From Marinilabilia salmonicolor JCM 21150 (GTDB taxonomy: Bacteria; Bacteroidota; Bacteroidia; Bacteroidales; Marinilabiliaceae), in NCBI RefSeq assembly GCF_000259075.1, contig NZ_AJKI01000053.1, forward strand, positions 26,686 to 90,685: a DNA stretch of 64,000 bases, given 5' to 3'. Below, piece by piece: positions 51,457 through 60,701 of the stretch; within the stretch, counting starts at the first letter, position 1; every line of letters starts with the position of its first letter. Made by a program: the position numbers and the translations under genes. A model generated the notes under the pieces. That model saw nothing but the letters and a program-made list of their open reading frames with translations, was not told where the DNA came from and did no database searches.

Positions 51457-51930
51457 ATGGCAAAAGTAAAAATACCCGAAAATAAAGTTCAGGAATTGAA
51501 AGATTTGTGCGCCAAATTCAATAATGAACCTGGTGAGTTAATTAATGTGTTGCACGGTGCACAGGAAATGTTTGGCTATCTGCCTGCTGAAATTCAGGAG
51601 ATTGTGGCAGAAGAGATGAATGTTTCTGTTGCTCATGTTTATGGCGTGGTGACATTTTATTCCTTCTTCTCCATGCTGCCCAAAGGAAAACATCCGATAT
51701 CAATTTGTATGGGTACCGCCTGTTATGTGAGAGGCGCTGAAAAAGTCCTTGAGGAGTTTAAGCGGCATCTGGATGTGAAGGTGGGTGAAACAACGCCTGA
51801 TGGAAAGTTTTCTCTCAGTTGCCTGCGTTGTGTCGGAGCTTGTGGACTTGCTCCCGTGGTTACAATTGGTGAGCGTGTTTACGGGCGCGTATCTCCCGAA
51901 GATGTAAAAGGAATTCTTGGAGAATATTAA
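51457..51930 (+). CDS. hydC: NADH-dependent hydrogenase subunit HydC (NuoE-like)
   Basis: The protein has 157 residues from the ATG giving MAKVKIPENKVQELKDL; a TTG four codons upstream is not preferred. The thioredoxin-like 2Fe-2S fold has Cys84 and Cys89 in CMGTACYVRG, and Cys125 and Cys129 in RCVGACG. It completes the HydABC complex that couples oxidation of NADH and ferredoxin to hydrogen evolution. It is the last gene of the structural set. A palindromic element begins one base after its stop codon. Confidence 0.94.
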   Translation: MAKVKIPENKVQELKDLCAKFNNEPGELINVLHGAQEMFGYLPAEIQEIVAEEMNVSVAHVYGVVTFYSFFSMLPKGKHPISICMGTACYVRGAEKVLEEFKRHLDVKVGETTPDGKFSLSCLRCVGACGLAPVVTIGERVYGRVSPEDVKGILGEY

Positions 51931-52284
51931 ATAGTGCCTGTCCATAAACTAAGCGTTTTTGACGTGTTTGAAATAGAAAGTTCAAATTCAAGGCGTGTGA
52001 AAAATCTAAACTGGAGTCCCGAAGTAGCTTTTGTAAGGTTTTTTAAACAAAAAACCAACAAAAAGCACAATCGGGATGAGGATTTATATTTTGAGCAACA
52101 ACGCAGAAGTTGGACTTTATAGACAAACACTAAATCATGAACCCACTGGATTGCAGGGATGGCGGATTCTTTGGCATGTAAAGCAGAAATGCTAGATGCC
52201 GATCCGCCGTTTCTGTAAAAAATCTGTAAAACCTTTCCGATAACAGCACTTTCATTGTACCTTTAAAGTCTTAAAGGTTATGTT
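51931..52284. other. hydC-hydG spacer
   Basis: The first 200 bases are a palindromic element; the remaining 152 are unique and should carry the hydG start signals. A 62-codon frame that runs through the element (51934-52122) is not a gene. Confidence 0.6.
51932..52132. repeat. Palindromic MITE-like element 6 (201 bp)
   Basis: The left end TAGTGCCTGTCCATAAAC starts one base after the hydC stop. The right end is the inverse of TAGTGTTTGTCTATAAAG. Both halves match 41261-41415 and 62877-63031, but the centre carries about 46 extra bases with its own TCCCGA...TCGGGA inverted repeat. Confidence 0.88.
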
Positions 52285-53718
52285 ATGTCCGTAATTTATC
52301 ATCCGCAGAAATATAAGTTAGAAGATCTTCCCATGCAGAATTTTATCGATTCTGATGAGATATGGGAGATATTGAAGCGAAATGAAAATCCGACTCCGGA
52401 GAGAGTGCGTGAGGTTATTGCCCGTTCGCTGGATAAGCATCGCTTGTCGCTGGATGAAACGGCTGTTTTGATTAATGCCAATACGCCTGATCTTATTGAG
52501 GAGATAAAAAACGGAGCCCGCGAATTGAAAGAACGGGTTTATGGAAAACGAATTGTTCTGTTTGCTCCGCTCTACATCGGGAATCTTTGTGTCAATAACT
52601 GTGCTTATTGTGGTTTTCGGACTGATAATAAGAAACAGAAACGAATTACGCTCTCTTCCGAAGAAATAAGGGCAGAGGTGGAGATGTTGGAAGATTCGGG
52701 TCATAAACGTTTGATATTGGTTTATGGAGAACATCCCAAATATGATGCAGCGTTTATCGCCGAAACGGTGCGTAATGTATATAGCGTGAAGAAGGGCAAC
52801 GGAGAAATCCGACGCGTTAACATCAATGCCGCCCCGATGGATATAGAGGGTTTTAAAGTAGTGAAAGATGCAGGAATCGGGACTTATCAGGTGTTTCAGG
52901 AAACATATGATCGGAATGCTTATCTGAAAGTCCACCTGGGAGGAAAGAAACGGGATTACGACTGGCGCATCACTGCTTTGGATCGTGCTCAGGAAGCCGG
53001 TATTGATGATGTGGGGATTGGTGCTTTGCTGGGACTTTATGACTGGCGCTTTGAGGTGTTGGGTTTGCTGCGGCATGTTAATCACTTTGAAGCGGTTTAC
53101 AATGTGGGCCCTCATACAATTTCATTTCCAAGGTTGAAAAAAGCTTCCGGATTTGAGGTGAAGCCTGAATTTGATGTGAGTGATGAGGAATTTACAAGAT
53201 TGGTGGCCATTCTCCGGCTTGCTGTGCCCTATACTGGAATGATTCTTACGGCCCGCGAACCCGCCCATATTCGTGATGAGGTACTTCAGTTTGGAGTATC
53301 GCAGATTGATGGAGGAACCAACATTGAAATGAAAGGCTATTCTTCTAAAAAGGATCAGCAGGACCTGGACCATGAGCAATTTACCATCGGAGACAACCGT
53401 ACGTTGAATGAGGTAATGGAGGAATTGCTGGGGCATGGCTATCTTCCTTCATTTTGTACCGCCTGTTATCGTTTAAAGCGTACGGGAGAGCACTTTATGG
53501 AGTTTTCTGTTCCCGGGTTTATCAAACGGTTTTGTCAACCCAATGCTATGCTTACCATGGCTGAATATCTGGAAGATTATGCCCCTGCAGAGACCCGTGA
53601 AAAGGGATATAAATTGATTGCTGAAAACCTGAAAGATTATCAGGATGAACAATTTCGGGAAAAATTGATTGATCGCCTGGAGAGGGTGAAAAAAGGGGAA
53701 CGGGATTTGTACTTCTAA
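52285..53718 (+). CDS. hydG: [FeFe] hydrogenase H-cluster maturase HydG (radical SAM)
   Basis: The protein has 477 residues. The radical SAM cluster motif is LCVNNCAYC (Cys102, 106, 109). The C-terminal cluster motif FCTACYRLKRTG with a later Cys in RFCQPNA matches the auxiliary cluster of HydG. The family cleaves tyrosine to supply the CO and cyanide ligands of the H-cluster. Its place just after hydBAC supports that role and separates it from ThiH, which is usually shorter and lies with thiamine genes. HydE and HydF, needed for the same pathway, are not in the window. Confidence 0.95.
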   Translation: MSVIYHPQKYKLEDLPMQNFIDSDEIWEILKRNENPTPERVREVIARSLDKHRLSLDETAVLINANTPDLIEEIKNGARELKERVYGKRIVLFAPLYIGNLCVNNCAYCGFRTDNKKQKRITLSSEEIRAEVEMLEDSGHKRLILVYGEHPKYDAAFIAETVRNVYSVKKGNGEIRRVNINAAPMDIEGFKVVKDAGIGTYQVFQETYDRNAYLKVHLGGKKRDYDWRITALDRAQEAGIDDVGIGALLGLYDWRFEVLGLLRHVNHFEAVYNVGPHTISFPRLKKASGFEVKPEFDVSDEEFTRLVAILRLAVPYTGMILTAREPAHIRDEVLQFGVSQIDGGTNIEMKGYSSKKDQQDLDHEQFTIGDNRTLNEVMEELLGHGYLPSFCTACYRLKRTGEHFMEFSVPGFIKRFCQPNAMLTMAEYLEDYAPAETREKGYKLIAENLKDYQDEQFREKLIDRLERVKKGERDLYF

Positions 53719-53763
53719 TTGTGGTGTGCTGACTTTTTCTGCGGTTCCTAATAATTTAATTTT

Positions 53764-54345
53764 ATGCTTATGAAACCTAAAACTAACCAGTCTGCCCCCT
53801 CCATGGGAGGTAATGCAGCATTTCTTATTTTATTTTCATTGTTTTTTGTCTTTCCGTTAAAATCGCAAAACCCCGTTGTGCTCCATCCCGTTGTGGGCGA
53901 TACCATCGATTTGATAGAGAAACTTGATTATCTCTTGTTTTCGGATGTGCCTGATTCCTTGTTTAATCAAGGTGTTTTAACCCCTGATGGGAATGATTAT
54001 AAACTTACTGTCTGGCATGAGGGAGATATCTCGAAATTCGACATTGACAGGGAAGAATTTGAGGTACTCTCCGGAAATGTGAAAAAGCTTTCTGCTTATT
54101 ATCAGCAAAAAACCGCTACCGCAGATTCTTCGGCGGTGGGAAACTCTCCTTTAATCACCCGTGACTCCATTCCTATAGGGCTGAACATCGAGTGGATGTC
54201 GGAACAGCAGATTAAGAAAATGACCAAGGAATCCAGACGCTACAATCAGTTGAAGTTGGAGGCTGATGAACAAGGTCTGATGGGGTATGACCGGAGAAAA
54301 TATATTGAAACCGGCGGAAGAATGGAGTTCCCATTAGCCAAATAG
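53764..54345 (+). CDS. Secreted hypothetical protein
   Basis: The protein has 193 residues and I do not recognise its family. A signal peptide (about 1-35, with FLILFSLFFVFPLKSQ) is preceded by an N-region that could start at either of two ATG codons six bases apart. The mature part is acidic with a helical, charged C-terminus (EWMSEQQIKKMTKESRRYNQLKLEADEQG) and no cysteines. It lies 45 bases after hydG on the same strand, but nothing in its sequence links it to hydrogenase maturation. Confidence 0.7.
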   Translation: MLMKPKTNQSAPSMGGNAAFLILFSLFFVFPLKSQNPVVLHPVVGDTIDLIEKLDYLLFSDVPDSLFNQGVLTPDGNDYKLTVWHEGDISKFDIDREEFEVLSGNVKKLSAYYQQKTATADSSAVGNSPLITRDSIPIGLNIEWMSEQQIKKMTKESRRYNQLKLEADEQGLMGYDRRKYIETGGRMEFPLAK

Positions 54346-54353
54346 CGATAAGT

Positions 54354-55277
54354 TTATTTTTTCTTTGCTTTTTCTTCCATCAAAATCAGCGAGTAATAGA
54401 TAAACCGGTTTATGGGGACATCTAATCCGATTTCATCAGCGAGTTTCACCACGCTTCCGTTCTGATATTCCAGTTCAGAAGGCTTTCCTTCCCAAACGTC
54501 CCTCGTTAGCGATGAGGTAGATTCCGGTGGAAAAGTGTCGATAAAGGCCATGGTTTTATCCACAAAATCGGGTTCGATGTTTACCCCTTTTTTGTAAGCC
54601 AGTTCGGTTACTTCTTCAAACAAATCTCGCATTACTTTTCGGGTTTCCGGTTGTTCTCTGACCTCTCCATAGGTGGATCGTGTAACGGCCAGCCAGGCGC
54701 TTACGCAAATGGAGATGAATTTTTTCCAAATATCAGACTGGATGTCTTTTGCTACTCTGCCTTTAAACCCGCTGTCGTTAAAAACTTTTTCCAGTGCATA
54801 AACCCTGTCGGTTTTACTGTTGTCGCATTCTCCGAATACAATGGTGGGGTCCACAGCAAGATGGTTGATCTTTCCAGGACCGTCGATTTTACTGATGATG
54901 CGACAGAGACCGGAGAGTACATTTTGTTGAGGTAAGAACTCTTTTAGTTCGTCGCTGGCCAAAACTCCGTTCTGCAAAGGCAAAACCATGGTTTCTTTTC
55001 CAATTACCGGCTTCAACTGTTGGGCAATGTCTTTTACCTGCCATGCTTTTACTGAAACAATTATTAGGTCTGGCCGGGGTACATCGGAGATTTTGTCGGT
55101 GACGCTGATGTTCGTCACCGAGAAATTTCCATTGATACTTTTTACATCCAGGCCGTGCTTTTCAATGGCTTCCCTGTGTTTGCCACGTGCAATGAAAGTC
55201 ACCTCGTGACCGGCTTGTGCCAGCCGACCGCCAAAGTAGCCGCCTACACCGCCGGTTCCAACAATCAGAATCTTCAT
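54354..55277 (-). CDS. Ketopantoate reductase family protein
   Basis: The protein has 307 residues. An N-terminal NADPH-binding Rossmann motif (ILIVGTGGVGGYFGGRLAQAGHEVTFIARG) and the PanE/ApbA C-terminal helical domain (KKFISICVSAWLAVTRSTYGEVR) identify the family. It reduces 2-dehydropantoate to pantoate in coenzyme A synthesis, or a related 2-keto acid. Without pantothenate genes nearby the exact substrate is uncertain. It starts six bases before the stop codon of the lipoprotein gene upstream, on the same strand. Confidence 0.87.
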   Translation of the reverse strand: MKILIVGTGGVGGYFGGRLAQAGHEVTFIARGKHREAIEKHGLDVKSINGNFSVTNISVTDKISDVPRPDLIIVSVKAWQVKDIAQQLKPVIGKETMVLPLQNGVLASDELKEFLPQQNVLSGLCRIISKIDGPGKINHLAVDPTIVFGECDNSKTDRVYALEKVFNDSGFKGRVAKDIQSDIWKKFISICVSAWLAVTRSTYGEVREQPETRKVMRDLFEEVTELAYKKGVNIEPDFVDKTMAFIDTFPPESTSSLTRDVWEGKPSELEYQNGSVVKLADEIGLDVPINRFIYYSLILMEEKAKKK

Positions 55278-55283
55278 TAAGCT

Positions 55284-55589
55284 TTATTTTGTAAGTTCTT
55301 CAATCTCCTTTTGGATATCTTCCATTCCTTTTTCGAAGTCTTTGAGTGACTCCTCAATTTCTTTTTCGGAGGTCACGTTGGTGACGGTGTCGTTTTCGAA
55401 TATCAACAATACCTTATCTTCTTCGTAAACCCACCATTCAATATCCAGTGGCATTTCCACTTTTTCGGCAGGCTCGCCGGCAATATCAGTAACTTCAGTT
55501 GAAGACATTCCTTCTTTAATGTCATTGATGTCCCTGGTCACACATGCAGTGAGCAAGGCAATGGTTGCAATAATTATTATTTTCTTCAT
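55284..55589 (-). CDS. Small lipoprotein with BamE-like features
   Basis: The protein has 101 residues and a lipoprotein signal ending at Cys16 (TIALLTACVTRD). The mature part holds a GMSSTEVTDIAGEPAEKVEM segment, which resembles the SmpA/BamE pattern of a small alpha-beta domain (KxGMSxxxVxxxxGxP). The C-terminal 30 residues are a charged helix. It may be an envelope assembly or structural lipoprotein; the function is not known. Confidence 0.7.
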   Translation of the reverse strand: MKKIIIIATIALLTACVTRDINDIKEGMSSTEVTDIAGEPAEKVEMPLDIEWWVYEEDKVLLIFENDTVTNVTSEKEIEESLKDFEKGMEDIQKEIEELTK

Positions 55590-55679
55590 TTGTTCGTTTT
55601 TAGTTAAGCGAATCTACAAAATGTGCTGCAAAACCTCAATAAAAAAGTGTAGGATTGAGCATTCGGGAATGAGGGAGTA

Positions 55680-55734
55680 ACAAAAGATATTGCCTCCCGT
55701 TCTTTCTTTTTGGTTGAGAGACAATATCTTTTGT
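55680..55734. terminator. Long-stem hairpin after the DUF4139 gene
   Basis: A 13-bp perfect stem (ACAAAAGATATTG with its inverse) encloses a 29-base loop in the space between the DUF4139 stop and the lipoprotein start. It could stop transcription of the DUF4139 gene. A long T-run is absent, so the mechanism is uncertain. Confidence 0.5.
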
Positions 55735-55755
55735 CCTTATTTAGGTTCTTGTTTT

Positions 55756-57381
55756 TTATTCGATAATCAGATCCATCTCTTTAGGATATCGAACCGTATA
55801 AATGAATCGTAATTCTTTGGTTTCGCCGGGGGCCAGTATCAGGTCCCAGATGAGCAACCCGGTTTGGGGATTTACTTTGGCTCCGTTACTCTCTTCTAAT
55901 TCCACTTTGATGTCACTATTGGTGGAAACGGGATATTGATCTTCCACCAGCACAGATGCTTTGGTGTTTTTACTATTTCGCACTGTGATTTTCCATGCTT
56001 TGGTCTCTTTGGCATTATTGCCAAAAAGGGATTTGGAAGAGAAATCTTTCTGTAATTCGCGCTCCACGATGATGCCGGGATCGCGGCCTACGGACAGATT
56101 GAGGGTATCTTCGGAAGAGAAAGGATTCAGAATCGTTTTACCCTGGTAAGTCTGATCGAAATAGATGTTGGCTTGTCCGGGAAGCAGATTTAGTTCGTTC
56201 CAGTCCGCAATATGAGCCATCAGGTAAACGTGGGGTGAGCGTTTGGGCACTGTTGCGTATTGGAAATCTGCTTTTACCTGGTGATCCGAAACGGCTACGT
56301 CATATCCCTGATTATCGGAAGGAATAGTGTAGGGGATTTGGATTTCAAAAGCTGTGGTTGTTTGTTGTTGAATGGTGGTGACGTTTTGTTTACCAAGAGA
56401 GGACATACCTCTGATGCGTATGGGCCTGGCTTCTTCTTCCTTGTCTTCAATTACCATTTCTTCATATAGTTCTACATCGTCTTCAACGATGTTTATGCCT
56501 TTCATTACTTTCGGCATTTGCACAGGAGCAGGATATAAAAACCAGGGTTGCAACTCAGGTTTGTAGTTGCTTATGGTGGGGTTGCCAGTGGAGAGTGTCA
56601 GCTTTACGTTGTCCCAGTTTTCGTTGGTGCTTTGAAAAACTTTGGCTTTGTACACCAGCGTTATCGGTGCATCGGTATCCTCTACGCGAATATCATAAAA
56701 TGGCTGCCAGCGTGCATCACGAACGGTGTAGGTAAGTTCAACCGGTGCTTGAACGGTTCGATTGGTTGAAACAGCTATTTTGATGGTGCTGGTGGGCTGG
56801 TCGTCCTGGGCATTCAACTCGTTCAGCTGACGATTAATTTTATCCAGACGTCTTTGCATCTCAAGGGTTGTTCTGTTATTATCAAACAGGTTTTTTTCAA
56901 TTTCCGTGAGACGTTGACGGAAAAAATCAGTCGCCCTGATGAGTTGCTCCACATTAACACCGGTTTGCTGTCCGCCAATCGACTGATTGCTGATTAACAT
57001 TTCCTGTTCCTTGATGTAGATCAGCCGGGTGTTCTTGTTAAGTGAAATACTGTCCTGGAGTTCATCTCTTCTGTTGACCAGTTTTTTGGCCAGCTCATCC
57101 GATTTTGGGGAGTCCAGATAATCGATGCTGTGATTTACCGAAAGAATGGTGATTCCGGTTCCGGTAGAAACCTGCAGACTGTTGGAATTGAGACGGGGAG
57201 TAAGTCCCTTGAACAGAAGTATTGATTTGCCCGGGCCAACGGAAACGTTTGCTGTCCGTGTAACCTGAGCGCCTTTTAAGTAGACCACTACATCGGATAT
57301 CTCAGATGATATCTCTTTTTGTGCCTGGGCCTGCATGAGAGATAAGCCCATCATGGCAATTACAAATACGAAAGTCTTCAT
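55756..57381 (-). CDS. DUF4139 protein, mucoidy inhibitor MuiA family
   Basis: The protein has 541 residues and a signal peptide (about 1-20). An N-terminal domain with VVVYLKGAQVTRTANVSVGPG is followed by coiled coils (about 90-200, rich in E, L, R and N) and a DUF4139 region with VELTYTVRDARWQPFYDIRVED, TGNPTISNYKPELQPWFLYP, TVPKRSPHVYLMAHIADWNELNLLPG and a C-terminal LIWDLILAPGETKELRFIYTVRYPKE. Related proteins are exported and of unknown biochemical role; a link with mucoid surface polymers is only known by name. No partner gene is seen next to it. Confidence 0.85.
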   Translation of the reverse strand: MKTFVFVIAMMGLSLMQAQAQKEISSEISDVVVYLKGAQVTRTANVSVGPGKSILLFKGLTPRLNSNSLQVSTGTGITILSVNHSIDYLDSPKSDELAKKLVNRRDELQDSISLNKNTRLIYIKEQEMLISNQSIGGQQTGVNVEQLIRATDFFRQRLTEIEKNLFDNNRTTLEMQRRLDKINRQLNELNAQDDQPTSTIKIAVSTNRTVQAPVELTYTVRDARWQPFYDIRVEDTDAPITLVYKAKVFQSTNENWDNVKLTLSTGNPTISNYKPELQPWFLYPAPVQMPKVMKGINIVEDDVELYEEMVIEDKEEEARPIRIRGMSSLGKQNVTTIQQQTTTAFEIQIPYTIPSDNQGYDVAVSDHQVKADFQYATVPKRSPHVYLMAHIADWNELNLLPGQANIYFDQTYQGKTILNPFSSEDTLNLSVGRDPGIIVERELQKDFSSKSLFGNNAKETKAWKITVRNSKNTKASVLVEDQYPVSTNSDIKVELEESNGAKVNPQTGLLIWDLILAPGETKELRFIYTVRYPKEMDLIIE

Positions 57382-57636
57382 AAGAAAAGAAGGTTATGTT
57401 TTATGTTCAAATATACATTTATTGTGCCGTAATTAATTTATCATAAACTGTTTTTATCCCTTGCCGGTTTTCATCCAAACATTCATTGACCAATTTGTGT
57501 TTATATTCTGAGAATGACTATTTATCTGGTTTTCTTCATAATTTATTATCATTTATCAAAGATGTTTTTACTGAGGCGACATTTGCATGTTTTTTGTAAA
57601 TAATGGACTGACTCCATACAGTTAAAATTCAGCTTC

Positions 57637-58875
57637 ATGAGTTTATTATTAATTATAGGAATCATTATTTTTTCAGGTTTTTTGTTGGGTGAATTGGCAG
57701 CCCGTATTTCTCTGCCTAAGATATCAGGTTATATTATAGCAGGTATTTTGCTCAATCCACAGGTTCTGGGTGTTGTCCCCCACAGCTTTATCGAAACCGG
57801 GGATCCGCTGGTTAATATTTCATTGGCCGTAATCACTTTCCATATAGGAGGATCACTCTCTTTCGATAAAATCAGGAAGGAAGGAAAGAATTACCTGATT
57901 ATGACGCTGGCCGAATCATTGCTGGCTTATTTGCTTGTCTTTTTGCTTGTTTTTCTGACTGTTCAGTATGTTTTTAATCTTTTTGATTCTATTTATCTGG
58001 CTTTGGCTTTCAGTATGTTGCTAGCCTCTCTGGCAGCTCCGACGGATCCCTCCGCTACTTTGGCAGTGATTGAAGAATACAAAGCCAGCGGGCCTGTTAG
58101 TTCCTCTGTTTTAGGCATTGCAGCATTCGATGATATAATGGGCATCATTTTGTTTACTCTTTCATTGGCATCCGCCAGGATTTTAATGGGAGGGGGAGAC
58201 ACTTCAATGCTTGAATCTTTGGGACATCTGTTTTATGAGGTGGGGGGTGCTGTGTTTTTGGGAGCAGCTTTTGGGTTTTTATTGAATATGCTTTCTTCAT
58301 ATTTCAAGAAGGAGACCGAAGGGGCATTGATCGTTTTGATCCTGGCCATTTTAGTTACCTGCTACGGAACGGCCACATATATTGGAGTCGACGAATTATT
58401 ATCTACCCTGGCCCTTGGAGTGGTAGTTATTAATTACAACAAGCAAAGAAAGGAAATCTTCGGCCTTTTAGAGCGATATACCGAAGAGCTTATTTTTGTC
58501 ATTTTTTTTACCTTGTCGGGGCTTCATCTCGATATTTCGTTGCTCTCAGGGAATTCGGTATTGATTCTGGTGTTTATTGCAGCCCGATTTTTAGGAAAAT
58601 ATACCGGTATCTGGGCTTCGTCATCCTTTCTTCCGACTCCCAGACAGGTACAGAAATACACTGCCGGTGGCTTGTTACCCCAAGGTGGCATTGTCATAGG
58701 GTTGGCATTGCTGGTATCAAAAGAAGAGGCTTTTAGAACTTTCTCTACCTTAATAATGACGGTTGTTATTGGTACGGCAATTATTCATGAGTTATTTGGC
58801 CCGGTGATATCGAAACTATCTTTAAAAAATGCCGGAGAGATTAAAGATGAACGTCGCAATGAGGAGGATTCATAA
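57637..58875 (+). CDS. Cation/proton antiporter
   Basis: The protein has 412 residues and about 11-12 membrane segments. Motifs PTDPSATLAVI and AAFDDIMGIILF with paired Asp match the CPA1/CPA2 sodium-proton exchanger core, and GGLLPQGGIVIGLALLV is the usual late helix. The N-terminus begins in a membrane helix and there is no cytosolic TrkA-like domain. It exports Na+ or K+ against protons across the inner membrane; a salty habitat would need this. It has its own 255-base leader and no operon partner. Confidence 0.9.
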   Translation: MSLLLIIGIIIFSGFLLGELAARISLPKISGYIIAGILLNPQVLGVVPHSFIETGDPLVNISLAVITFHIGGSLSFDKIRKEGKNYLIMTLAESLLAYLLVFLLVFLTVQYVFNLFDSIYLALAFSMLLASLAAPTDPSATLAVIEEYKASGPVSSSVLGIAAFDDIMGIILFTLSLASARILMGGGDTSMLESLGHLFYEVGGAVFLGAAFGFLLNMLSSYFKKETEGALIVLILAILVTCYGTATYIGVDELLSTLALGVVVINYNKQRKEIFGLLERYTEELIFVIFFTLSGLHLDISLLSGNSVLILVFIAARFLGKYTGIWASSSFLPTPRQVQKYTAGGLLPQGGIVIGLALLVSKEEAFRTFSTLIMTVVIGTAIIHELFGPVISKLSLKNAGEIKDERRNEEDS

Positions 58876-59038
58876 AAAAAAGTGGAATAAGCCGATGTTT
58901 ATCCGGCAAATAGCCGAAGGAAAATGATGTTATCGAATAACTTAAGTTTTTTAAAACCTTTCCGAAAATCAAACATTTTCATTGGCTACGTGTTTTTATT
59001 ACTACAATCATCTTTTTGAAATCTAAAAACTACGGAAT

Positions 59039-59776
59039 ATGGAACGACGTCATTTTTTATCACTCGTGGGTATGGCAGCTGTAAGTGCCTGTGTTCCCAC
59101 AGGGAAAAAAAGTAACAATAACGGAGCAACTGCTTCGGCAGCCGCGACCATCGATGGTCATAAATTTCCCGAACTGGGATATGCTTATGATGCGTTGGAA
59201 CCATATATTGATGCACAAACTATGGAGTTGCATTACGATAAACACCATCGCGGATATTATGGTAAGTTTATGAAAGCCATTGAGGGAACCGAGATGGAAA
59301 CGACGGCTATGCATCAGATTTTTGCCAATGTATCCGGGCATAGCGAATCTGTTAGAAACAATGGAGGGGGATATTACAATCACCGCTTGTTTTGGGAAAA
59401 TATGTCTCCTGATGGAGGTGAGCCATCAGCTCGTCTGCTAAATTCATTGGTTAAGGATTTTGGATCGATGGATGAGTTTAAAAAGGAATTTTCTAATGCT
59501 GCCAAGACACAGTTTGGCAGTGGTTGGGCCTGGCTCTATATGGATGCCAATAAAAAATTGAAGGTGTCTTCTACACCTAATCAGGATAACCCTTTGATGG
59601 ATGTTGTTTCTGAAAAAGGCATTCCCTTGCTTGCTTTGGATGTCTGGGAACATGCCTATTACCTGAAGTATCAGAATATGCGTGGCACTTACGTGGACAA
59701 TTTCTGGAATGTGGTGGACTGGAAAACGGTTAGCAAACGCTGGGAGAAAGCCAATAAAGGAGAATGGAAGGGATAA
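59039..59776 (+). CDS. sodB: Superoxide dismutase (Fe/Mn) with Tat-like lipoprotein signal
   Basis: The protein has 245 residues. The start MERRHFLSLVGMAAVSACVPTG combines a twin arginine with a lipobox Cys18, so export as a lipoprotein is inferred. The mature domain keeps the four metal ligands in HYDKHH, GGGYYNHRLFW and LDVWEHAYYL. It disproportionates superoxide. Most bacterial Fe/Mn SODs are cytosolic, so an envelope form in what looks like an anaerobe is notable. A rho-independent terminator follows. The metal, Fe or Mn, cannot be told with certainty. Confidence 0.93.
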   Translation: MERRHFLSLVGMAAVSACVPTGKKSNNNGATASAAATIDGHKFPELGYAYDALEPYIDAQTMELHYDKHHRGYYGKFMKAIEGTEMETTAMHQIFANVSGHSESVRNNGGGYYNHRLFWENMSPDGGEPSARLLNSLVKDFGSMDEFKKEFSNAAKTQFGSGWAWLYMDANKKLKVSSTPNQDNPLMDVVSEKGIPLLALDVWEHAYYLKYQNMRGTYVDNFWNVVDWKTVSKRWEKANKGEWKG

Positions 59777-59795
59777 TTGACAGTTAAAATGATAT

Positions 59796-59845
59796 AAAGG
59801 TTAAAAGAAACGATGTGTCTGAAAGGTTTCTTTTAGCCTTTTTCC
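59796..59845 (+). terminator. Rho-independent terminator of the superoxide dismutase gene
   Basis: A 16-bp stem (AAAGGTTAAAAGAAAC with GTTTCTTTTAGCCTTT, one G-U pair) has a 14-base loop and runs into TTTTTCC. It begins 20 bases after the stop codon. Confidence 0.85.
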
Positions 59846-59963
59846 TTTCCGAAACGTCGCTGCCGAATTGTCCGGGGGCATGTTTGAAGCGATCACTCAG
59901 TTGGTTTTTGTTCTTTAATTCCGGTTCTCGATCTCTTCCTTTATATGCTTGTAAACTTATCCT

Positions 59964-60653
59964 TTATAATCTTATTTTAAACCCAAAGTTCCAATATGCC
60001 GGATCGAAATTTACAGACCAACCGGAGTTTTCCGATTCCCAATCAATCATCGTGTGTTTTACACCTCCCAATCCGAGAGAAAGACCAACTTTAGGAGAAA
60101 TAAACCAAGTCAGCTCCGGTATGATTTCAACATTGAATAAATCAGCTTCGTAAGCATCTTGCGACACTGTCGTATAAGGGGGAGGGGAATACGAAGATTC
60201 TGATGGATAATTGGATCTACCGGCAATGAGTGTACTACATTCAGATTTTATTTTACCGTATCCAAATTTTACTTTTCCACTAAGGTACAGCTTGTCAATA
60301 ATTGAATGATAGTATCCTATATAAATGTTCGGCAAATATGCATTTGATTTTAAATCCATGACTTCAGCCTGATAGAAGTCTCCGATCATTAATTTATTCG
60401 TTCGGGACTCTTTTTCCCAATAATAGTCAAGTCCAACCCCCAATTCAACTCGGTCTGCTATAAAATAGCCAACCGACGCTCCAAGATTTAAATTTTTAAT
60501 TTGTGACGCATTATGATTCGATGTGACACCATTTTCAGTGTTGTTTTTTAAATAATTTCCATCTAATGATACAACTGTCTCTCCTTTTTTTAGTTGTGAG
60601 AAAAGATTCAGACTTGAAATTGAAAGTAAAATTATAAGAACTGTTTTTTTCAT
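59964..60653 (-). CDS. Outer-membrane beta-barrel protein
   Basis: The protein has 229 residues and a signal peptide (about 1-20). Alternating pattern strands such as LGASVGYFIADRVELGVGLDYYWEKE, LYLSGKVKFGYGKI and a terminal FDPAYWNFGFKIRL (aromatic, ending in L) suggest a small eight-stranded barrel. No ligand or partner is visible. It is 48 bases downstream of the zinc-ribbon membrane protein, on the same strand, so they may be co-transcribed. Confidence 0.78.
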   Translation of the reverse strand: MKKTVLIILLSISSLNLFSQLKKGETVVSLDGNYLKNNTENGVTSNHNASQIKNLNLGASVGYFIADRVELGVGLDYYWEKESRTNKLMIGDFYQAEVMDLKSNAYLPNIYIGYYHSIIDKLYLSGKVKFGYGKIKSECSTLIAGRSNYPSESSYSPPPYTTVSQDAYEADLFNVEIIPELTWFISPKVGLSLGLGGVKHTMIDWESENSGWSVNFDPAYWNFGFKIRL

Positions 60654-60701
60654 TGTCTTATTGAATTAGGGATTGGTATTAATTATTCCACGGAAAATCG
60701 A

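Noticed and set aside
51934..52122. 62-codon frame after hydC
   Set aside because: It is a translation of the palindromic element; the other copies of the element do not keep the frame.
52318..53115. 265-codon minus-strand frame opposite hydG
   Set aside because: Antisense to radical SAM motifs of hydG; no independent support.
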